In this document: positions 33,049 to 38,162 of the stretch, piece by piece
Position numbering within the stretch: position 1 is the stretch's first letter
Layout: the number at the start of each line of letters is the position of its first letter
Assembly (NCBI GenBank): GCA_013151445.1
Contig: JAADIG010000103.1
Coordinates: forward strand, 1 to 38,162
DNA: 38,162 nucleotides
From: Actinomycetota bacterium
Lineage (GTDB): Bacteria; Actinomycetota; Acidimicrobiia; Spongiisociales; UBA5794
Direction: 5' to 3'
The notes under the pieces: generated by a model
Told to the model about the DNA's origin: nothing
Seen by the model: the letters and a program-made list of their open reading frames with translations, nothing else
The model's database searches: none
Program-made: the position numbers and the translations under genes

Positions 33049-34113
33049 TTATTTCCCGGCGCCGCTGTTTGGATTCGTACCGTAGATGTCGCCATCGACC
33101 CTGAGGACTCCGGCCACGACCAGCTCTCCAACAGCCGCGACGACCTCCCCGATGGGCCGACCCGATTCCGCAACGAGGTTGTCGATCGTGCCCGGGTGTG
33201 CATGCACCAACGCCTCGACAAGCCAACGGTGCACACCTTCATACACCGCCGTGGCGCCCCGTTTCGCCGGAGCACCGACGAGGAGCCGCAGATCTTCGAT
33301 CAACTCTTCGGGATCGAGCGCCGGAAACGCCCCATCGCGTACGAGCAAGTTGCATCCCCGACTTGTGCGCCGGGTCACATCACCGGGTGTTGCAAACACC
33401 GGGACACCCTGATCGAGGGCAAGGGATGCCGTGATCAGTGCGCCACCCTTCACATCGGCCTCCACCACAATCACGGCGTCGGCCATGCCGGAGATGATTC
33501 GGTTACGAGGGGGGAACCGCCACGGGCGGGGTTCGGCACCGAGTGGATACTCCGATACGATCGCTCCCCCAGTTTTAACGAGTTGGTTCCCAAGTGCGCG
33601 ATGTTCCGCCGGATAGAGCACGTTGACCCCGGACCCGAGCACGGCGCATCCATGGCCGCCAGCACGGACCGTCCCACGGTGGGCGGCGCCATCAACACCA
33701 CGCGCCAATCCGCTCACGGTGCTCCACCCCTCGCCTGCGATCGCTGCACCGTACGCCTCGGCGAGTCTGCGCCCATACGCACTCGTTGTCCGAGTGCCTA
33801 CCACGGCGAACGTCGACCCTGTCGCCAACTCGCCGACGAGAAACAGCCCCGGTGGTCGATCGGGTCGATCTGTGAGCCGCCGGGGGAACTCCGGGTCGGT
33901 ATCGGGTATCCAGCGAACCCCGGCCCTGGTGAGCTCTTCGCGCCGAACTTCGGCCGGAACCCTGACGGCAGCGCGGGTCTCCGCCGAATGTCTCGTCCTG
34001 CCGCGGACGATGGCCTCCACGACTTGCTCATGGGATCCGAATCGGTCGACCAACTCTCGAAGAGCTCTCGGTGCCATTCCTGTCCATTGGCAACGCAACT
34101 TTGCATCGCTCAT
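33049..34113 (-). CDS. dprA: DNA processing protein DprA
   Basis: The 354-residue protein loads RecA on incoming single strands during transformation. A short N-terminal helical domain is followed by the Rossmann-like core: FAVVGTRTTSAYG, SGLARGVDGAAHRG, LGSGVNVLYPAEH, SEYPLG, FPPRNRIISGMADAVIVVEA and KGGALITASLALDQGVPVFATPGD. A C-terminal winged helix (about 290-345) matches the DML1-like end. It starts inside the comM stop (ATGA). No uptake machinery is seen in the window. Confidence 0.95.
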   Translation of the reverse strand: MSDAKLRCQWTGMAPRALRELVDRFGSHEQVVEAIVRGRTRHSAETRAAVRVPAEVRREELTRAGVRWIPDTDPEFPRRLTDRPDRPPGLFLVGELATGSTFAVVGTRTTSAYGRRLAEAYGAAIAGEGWSTVSGLARGVDGAAHRGTVRAGGHGCAVLGSGVNVLYPAEHRALGNQLVKTGGAIVSEYPLGAEPRPWRFPPRNRIISGMADAVIVVEADVKGGALITASLALDQGVPVFATPGDVTRRTSRGCNLLVRDGAFPALDPEELIEDLRLLVGAPAKRGATAVYEGVHRWLVEALVHAHPGTIDNLVAESGRPIGEVVAAVGELVVAGVLRVDGDIYGTNPNSGAGK

Positions 34114-35582
34114 TGCCGGACCCCGCGCAATACGAGGGCCTCAGCGACGTGTCCCTTGTTGATTGTCGCCGACCCGGCGAGATCGGCGACGGTACGGGCG
34201 AGACGCCGGACTCTGTCCCACCCGCGCGCCGTCAACGCGCTCGTCGACACGGCCTTGCGTAACAAGGCGGTAGCCCCGGTGTCCCAGGGTTGGTCGTCGA
34301 GGTCTCGCCGATGAAGGTCGCGATTGAGCTGTCCTCGCAGACGCTGCAGTTCCACCGCCGCCACCACCCGAATCCGTACAGCTGCCGACGATTCGGCACG
34401 CCCGCCGACCAGGTCGTCGGCAGGAACACGATCGACCACAACACGGACATCGAACCGGTCGACGAGCGGACCCGATAGTCGCCTCCGATATCGTTCGATG
34501 GAGGTAGCGGAACAGACACAGGCCGTCGTGCGATCGTCACGAAATCCGCAGGGGCATGGATTGGTCGCACCGATCAGTTGAAAACGCGACGGGAACTCGA
34601 CCGACGCACCCTTGCGGGCAACAACGACGCTCCCGTCCTCGATCGGCTGGCGCAGTCCGTCGAGCAGATGCACCGGGAACTCCCCGAGCTCGTCGAGAAA
34701 AAGGACACCATGGTTGGCAAGCGTTACCTCGCCGGCGACCGGTATCCCCGAGCCACCGCCGATAAGGGCAGCCATCGTCGCGGAATGATGCGGTGCGCGA
34801 AATGGTGGCACCAGCATGTCGATACGATGACGACCGACCGCGGCCCACCCGAGCGCTACATCGAGTGCGGCCTCTCGATCGAGCATCGGGAGAATGCTCG
34901 GGACCGCCCGGGCGAGCATCGTCTTGCCCGCCCCAGGCGGGCCAGACAGCAGCACATGGTGACCACCCGCGGCGGCGACCTCCAGGGCTCGCTTCGCAAG
35001 AGCGTGGCCTCGAATATCCGAGAAATCCGCGCGCGAAGTAGGTTCCGCGACTGCCGCAGGCATCGGGGTCCGAACGTCGACACCGCGGGCCGCCTGGATC
35101 GCCTCGGCCAATGACGCCGCGAGTGCAATGGGGGTGTCGGTGATCACTGCGGCCTCTGGACCGCTTGCTTCGGGCAGAATGCACAGACGCTTCATCGACC
35201 GACCAACGACTGCGGCACCAAGCCCACCGGTCACCGATCGCAGTGCACCGTCGAGACCCAACTCCCCGAGTGCGACAACGTCCGCGAGTCCCACCGCGAT
35301 CTGACGCGAGGCTGCGAGAACTCCGAGCGCAATCGGCAGGTCATAGGCTGATCCCGCCTTGGGGAGGTCGGCCGGGGACAAGTTGATCACGACTCTGCGT
35401 TGCGGGAACTCGAATCCGGACGCCACGATCGCGGCCGAGACCCGTTCGCGGGCCTCACGAACGGCCGCGTCGGGCAAACCAACGATCGCTACACCCGGTT
35501 TCTTGCCCGCGATGTGAACCTCGATCCGAACCGGACGCGGTTCGACCCCGACAAGGGCGACGGACGTGACAGCAGCGAACAT
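34110..35582 (-). CDS. comM: ComM/YifB Mg-chelatase-like AAA+ helicase
   Basis: The 490-residue protein has an N-terminal Lon-protease-like domain (VHIAGKKPGVAIVGLPDAAVREARERV), an AAA+ domain with Walker A GPPGAGKTML and Walker B GVLFLDELGEF, and a C-terminal Mg-chelatase-type domain with CPCGFRDDRTTACVCS Cys cluster. ComM drives branch migration during natural transformation. The comM-dprA pair with a four-base overlap is typical of actinobacteria. The ribosome site is weak. Confidence 0.95.
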   Translation of the reverse strand: MFAAVTSVALVGVEPRPVRIEVHIAGKKPGVAIVGLPDAAVREARERVSAAIVASGFEFPQRRVVINLSPADLPKAGSAYDLPIALGVLAASRQIAVGLADVVALGELGLDGALRSVTGGLGAAVVGRSMKRLCILPEASGPEAAVITDTPIALAASLAEAIQAARGVDVRTPMPAAVAEPTSRADFSDIRGHALAKRALEVAAAGGHHVLLSGPPGAGKTMLARAVPSILPMLDREAALDVALGWAAVGRHRIDMLVPPFRAPHHSATMAALIGGGSGIPVAGEVTLANHGVLFLDELGEFPVHLLDGLRQPIEDGSVVVARKGASVEFPSRFQLIGATNPCPCGFRDDRTTACVCSATSIERYRRRLSGPLVDRFDVRVVVDRVPADDLVGGRAESSAAVRIRVVAAVELQRLRGQLNRDLHRRDLDDQPWDTGATALLRKAVSTSALTARGWDRVRRLARTVADLAGSATINKGHVAEALVLRGVRQ

Positions 35583-35668
35583 GTGCTCAACGTACGAACT
35601 CCGCAGCCGCGATGGAAGGGGGTTGACGCGGCTTGTCCCTCAGACCGTCAAGTTTTGCCGAACTCAGG

Positions 35669-36493
35669 TCAGTCCGCACCGATCGCTTTGCGGGCGGCCA
35701 CGTTCGCTCCTGCGTAGAACGCATGCAGCATCGCCGTGGCCTCACCCAGATCGTCCGGGAGATCACTGCCGTTGATAAGTGCACCGACCCAGCCATCCGT
35801 TGTCCAGGCGCCGACTTCGAGATCGTCAAGAACATCGGGTGATGGGGCCGGCCATGGCAACACATAGGCGTAGGGAGTTGGGGACCCACCATCACCGAAC
35901 GACAACCCCATCGTCACGGAACGAGCCTCCTCGGGGTCGGCGTCTTTGTCGATGACGCCGATCGCGGCACCATCAAAGTGATGTGGCCAGATCCGCATCG
36001 GGGTGGGATCGTCGAGGTCTGCGCGGGCGCCATCGATGACGGTCGATGCCATTGCAATCCACGCCTCAACCTGTGGCAGCGCCGGCTCAGCAACAAACAC
36101 CCCACCCGATGCAAGGTCGTGCTCGCCCATCTTCTCGAACGGAAACTCGAACCCCTCGGGAATGTCACCGTTGTTGCGCAGGCCGACCTGAGCACCCAGC
36201 CATGTCATTGCCTCACCGACGGTCCTTCCGACGAGGGCGAAGGTATCAGACTTGTCCTGACTCGCAACGATCAATTCCAAGGAGGCGACACGAAGTCCCA
36301 CTCTGAACGGATGGGGAGCGCTGGCTGGCTGGCTGAGCAAGAGCCCCTTTGCGGAGTCCCACGCCACCGACACGTGGCCCCAATCGTCCTGCGGATCGGC
36401 GAGGACCCGTCCCACTGTGCCGGGAAACTGCATCGCCCAGTGGGTAACCGTACGAGCCGCCGAGTAAGCGTCAATGTCTTGTATCTTCAGCAT
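35669..36493 (-). CDS. uncharacterised cytoplasmic protein with WPHHFD and PYAYVLPWP motifs
   Basis: This 274-residue protein has no signal or membrane segment. The features that stand out are RIWPHHFDGAAIGVI, MGLSFGDGGSPTPYAYVLPWPAP and DGWVGALINGSDL, which resemble a family of uncharacterised bacterial proteins (DUF5996 is my tentative name for it; not certain). His-His and several Asp could bind metal, but no catalytic site is recognised. ATG 36493 has GGAGG seven bases upstream. It follows comM's start by 86 bases on the same strand and shows no functional link to the competence genes. Confidence 0.8.
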   Translation of the reverse strand: MLKIQDIDAYSAARTVTHWAMQFPGTVGRVLADPQDDWGHVSVAWDSAKGLLLSQPASAPHPFRVGLRVASLELIVASQDKSDTFALVGRTVGEAMTWLGAQVGLRNNGDIPEGFEFPFEKMGEHDLASGGVFVAEPALPQVEAWIAMASTVIDGARADLDDPTPMRIWPHHFDGAAIGVIDKDADPEEARSVTMGLSFGDGGSPTPYAYVLPWPAPSPDVLDDLEVGAWTTDGWVGALINGSDLPDDLGEATAMLHAFYAGANVAARKAIGAD

Positions 36494-36562
36494 CAAAAGA
36501 CCTCCAGGTTGTCACTCGTCGAACAACCGGGACTCACCGGTCATTCCCGAACATCTGGGAGC

Positions 36563-37354
36563 TTATCCGCCGCTGAAGCTCGGTGGCCTCTTGTCCTGGA
36601 ACGAACGGACCCCCTCGGCGAAGTCAAGTGACGTCAGTAACGCCGCTTGGCTCTGGGTTTCGAATGCCAGCGCCTGCTCGAAAGACCACTCCATCGAGCG
36701 GTTCAGCCCCTGCTTGATGAACCTCTGGGCCAGTGGGGCACCAGCAGCAAGGGTGTTAGCAAGTTCGTTGACTGTCGATCGGAGATTGTCGCCGGGGACA
36801 ACTGTGGCCACCAGTCCGATGCGGAGCGCCTCATCAGCGTCCACAATTCGACCGGTGAGGGCGAGTTCTTTCGCCCTCGCAAGTCCAACGATGCGCGGCA
36901 GCAGCCAGGTGCCACCGAAGTCGATGGTGAGTCCTCGCAGGACGAACGCAGCACTCATCCGAACGGACTCGGATGCAACAACGATGTCGCATCCCAGGGC
37001 AAGGTTGAGACCCGCTCCGGCGGCTACACCATCAACCATGGCAATCACCGGTTTGGGCATTTCGAAGAGCTCCGTCGCCGCCTCACCAACGGGGCGCATC
37101 TGTTGCGCCCCGACGGCTGCCGAGGTGAATAACATATCCGTCCCGTCGCCCGACACGTCGGCACCGGCACAGAAGTTGTCGCCGGCGCCCGCGATCACCA
37201 GCACCCGCTGCTCAGCGGATCGGAAGTCACGGAACTCGTCTCGCAACGCTGCCCAACCGGCCAGCGGTATCGCATTCATGCGGGTCGGCCGGTTCATGGT
37301 CAACCACCGCACGTACCCAACATCCGTCGTCGAGAAGAAGCTTGTATCAGACAT
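36563..37354 (-). CDS. enoyl-CoA hydratase/isomerase (crotonase) family, PaaG-like
   Basis: The 263-residue protein has the crotonase blocks: LTMNRPTRMNAI, the oxyanion region GDNFCAGADVS, and DGVAAGAGLNLALGCDIVVASE. At the first catalytic Glu position of hydratases (CEL) it has Asn (GLNL), and downstream it has GLTIDFGGTWLLPRIVG with an Asp, the pattern of PaaG-type isomerases. It is therefore more likely a CoA-ester isomerase than a classical hydratase. No paa or beta-oxidation genes are adjacent. Confidence 0.9.
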   Translation of the reverse strand: MSDTSFFSTTDVGYVRWLTMNRPTRMNAIPLAGWAALRDEFRDFRSAEQRVLVIAGAGDNFCAGADVSGDGTDMLFTSAAVGAQQMRPVGEAATELFEMPKPVIAMVDGVAAGAGLNLALGCDIVVASESVRMSAAFVLRGLTIDFGGTWLLPRIVGLARAKELALTGRIVDADEALRIGLVATVVPGDNLRSTVNELANTLAAGAPLAQRFIKQGLNRSMEWSFEQALAFETQSQAALLTSLDFAEGVRSFQDKRPPSFSGG

Positions 37355-37412
37355 GAGGGAACCCTACTCCGTGGTGCGATGACAAGACGCACAATGCACG
37401 TAGCATGGAGGC

Positions 37413-37523
37413 ATGGGACTCAATCCTTTTCGAAACCAGACGACCTCGCGCCTCGACATCGGGTTAGTAGTCTTCTTCGTGATCCTGACCGTAGTGTTGG
37501 TCGGTTGGGGTTTCTTTGGGTGA
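37413..37523 (+). CDS. 36-residue single-span membrane microprotein
   Basis: From ATG 37413 the frame encodes MGLNPFRNQ, a short polar linker, and a membrane segment (LVVFFVILTVVLVGWGFF) ending right at the stop. The NPFR start followed by one helix resembles small proteins I recall from other actinobacteria, which supports it as a real gene. A GGAGG lies just before the ATG but only one base away, so initiation strength is uncertain. The next gene starts five bases after its stop, which suggests coupling. Confidence 0.6.
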   Translation: MGLNPFRNQTTSRLDIGLVVFFVILTVVLVGWGFFG

Positions 37524-37527
37524 CGAG

Positions 37528-37725
37528 ATGCCTTTTGGTCACGAAGACGTGATGACGATCCAGCCCTACCAGGCGCGCAAGCGGTATCTGTGTCCGGGTT
37601 GTGAGCTGTCGATCGACGAAGGTGTCGGTCACGTCGTCATCGTTCCTCAACTCGCCCCAGACCTGCGGCGCCATTGGCACCGCGGCTGTTGGTACAAGGA
37701 GCGCCGCCGCCGCGGCGATGCCTAA
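37528..37725 (+). CDS. small zinc-ribbon-like protein (CxxC...HxHxxC)
   Basis: The 65-residue product has MTIQPYQARKRYLCPGCE, then GHVVIVPQLAPDLRRHWHRGCW and a basic tail. CPGC and HWHRGC give four to five candidate zinc ligands in an HNH-like spacing, and this sequence type is widely conserved in actinobacteria as an uncharacterised short protein. ATG 37528 is taken as the start, five bases after the preceding microprotein; a TTG four codons earlier is possible. Nuclease function is not implied, since the protein is too short for a complete HNH enzyme by eye. Confidence 0.75.
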   Translation: MPFGHEDVMTIQPYQARKRYLCPGCELSIDEGVGHVVIVPQLAPDLRRHWHRGCWYKERRRRGDA

Positions 37726-37898
37726 ACGGGCAACAATTCGGCCGGTGTGAGTGTTTCGAGGATGCCTCCGACACCGCCACCCCTCGTGGTGGATTCAGCG
37801 GCCTGTACCTCTGTCACTATCCAGATCATCACCACACCGAGGCAAGGCGGTGAACAGTCCGGCCGGATTACTCGTCACAAACCATGCCGTCTCCCCGA

Positions 37899-37941
37899 TG
37901 TGAGAAAAGTCACAGTATGTCGCGCGCCGGGATCGTACACT
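37899..37941 (+). promoter_or_regulatory. CRP/FNR-type site in a class II position and -10 box
   Basis: TGTGA-GAAAAG-TCACA (37899-37914) matches the CRP consensus TGTGA-N6-TCACA at all ten fixed positions. A -10-like TACACT lies at 37936-37941 with no -35 match. If transcription starts near 37948, the site is centred at about -41.5, the class II activator position. The downstream gene is the class V aminotransferase, whose leader would be about 30 bases. Confidence 0.6.
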
Positions 37942-37978
37942 GGTCGGGGTCCAGGTTGCCGTCGTGTTGAGGTCTCCC

Positions 37979-38162
37979 ATGTTTGATGTACGTTTCGCCC
38001 GGTCGCTGTTCCCTGCGTTTGAGAGGGAACCATCGGACGCCTGGGGGTTCTTCGAGAACGCTGGCGGCAGCTACCTACCCGCAGCGGTTCTTGACCGCTA
38101 CACGGAGTTCCTCACCGACTTCAGGGTGCAGCCCTACGGTAACAATCCAATGGCAAGGCGCG
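37979..38162 (+). CDS. class V aminotransferase / cysteine desulfurase-like protein (3' end beyond window)
   Basis: Sixty-one codons are visible. The start ARSLFPAFEREPSDAWGFFENAGG followed by SYLPAAVLDRYTEFL is the N-terminal pattern of PLP-dependent class V enzymes of the cysteine-desulfurase-like group. The active lysine lies beyond the window, so the substrate cannot be judged. ATG 37979 has GAGGT six bases upstream. The promoter region holds a CRP-type palindrome. Confidence 0.8.
   Translation, partial: MFDVRFARSLFPAFEREPSDAWGFFENAGGSYLPAAVLDRYTEFLTDFRVQPYGNNPMARR

Noticed and set aside
33010-34314. 434-codon plus-strand frame
   Set aside because: Antisense of dprA and the end of comM; the high GC content keeps the opposite frame open.
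37747-37986. 79-codon plus-strand frame before the class V aminotransferase
   Set aside because: No ribosome site, composition unlike protein, and it runs across the CRP-type site and the promoter.

Overview
The window (about 38 kb, GC-rich at roughly 60% by eye) is a chromosomal stretch from an actinobacterium. The marks are an actinobacterial LexA box (TCGAAC-N4-GTTCGA) in front of imuA'-imuB, a WhiG/FliA-type sigma factor next to xerC and rpsB, short genes with GTG starts and GTGA/ATGA overlaps, and a complete run of actinobacterial translation, transcription and MEP-isoprenoid genes. The sequences look like a deep-branching class such as Acidimicrobiia, but that is an inference from style, not from a tree. 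I see no rRNA, tRNA, IS element, prophage or CRISPR array.

Layout. 1-2184 (minus): a damage-inducible mutagenesis pair, imuA' and imuB, the latter running off the left edge. 2250-5706: accessory genes, namely a lipoprotein, a DUF899 protein, a cupredoxin-like remnant, a BlaI/M56 pair and dodecin. 5731-9270: a strong terminator, then pnp, rpsO and a Rid-family gene (minus). 9404-11012: a rhodanese (plus) and a secreted alpha/beta hydrolase (minus) whose 3' ends overlap. 11108-29496 (minus): one long housekeeping block transcribed in the order rpsB-tsf-pyrH-frr-cdsA-dxr-rip(M50)-ispG-proS-rimP-nusA-infB-DUF503-rbfA-nrnA-truB-ribF. 29647-35582: whiG and xerC (minus), a divergent membrane protein behind a Rex-type operator (plus), a flavodoxin, dprA and comM (minus). 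35669-38162: an uncharacterised protein, a crotonase, two small plus-strand genes and the 5' end of a class V aminotransferase behind a CRP-type site.

How the genes work together. The central block couples ribosome production and maturation (S2, EF-Ts, RRF, RimP, NusA, IF2, RbfA, TruB, S15, PNPase) with UMP kinase, phospholipid synthesis (CdsA), two MEP-pathway steps (Dxr, IspG), an intramembrane protease and FAD synthesis. Many stop and start codons overlap, so translation is probably coupled. The edges carry the regulated genes: SOS mutagenesis at the left, and candidate Rex (NADH/NAD) and CRP/FNR-family sites at the right.

Most notable signals: a near-ideal SOS promoter in which the LexA box exactly fills the -35/-10 spacer; an exact Rex-consensus palindrome in front of an uncharacterised membrane protein; a TGTGA-N6-TCACA site placed for class II activation; a CdsA carrying about 600 residues of acidic disordered sequence; and a 24-bp perfect inverted repeat between the Rid gene and rpsO. 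I did not find a clear multi-gene system of unknown type.
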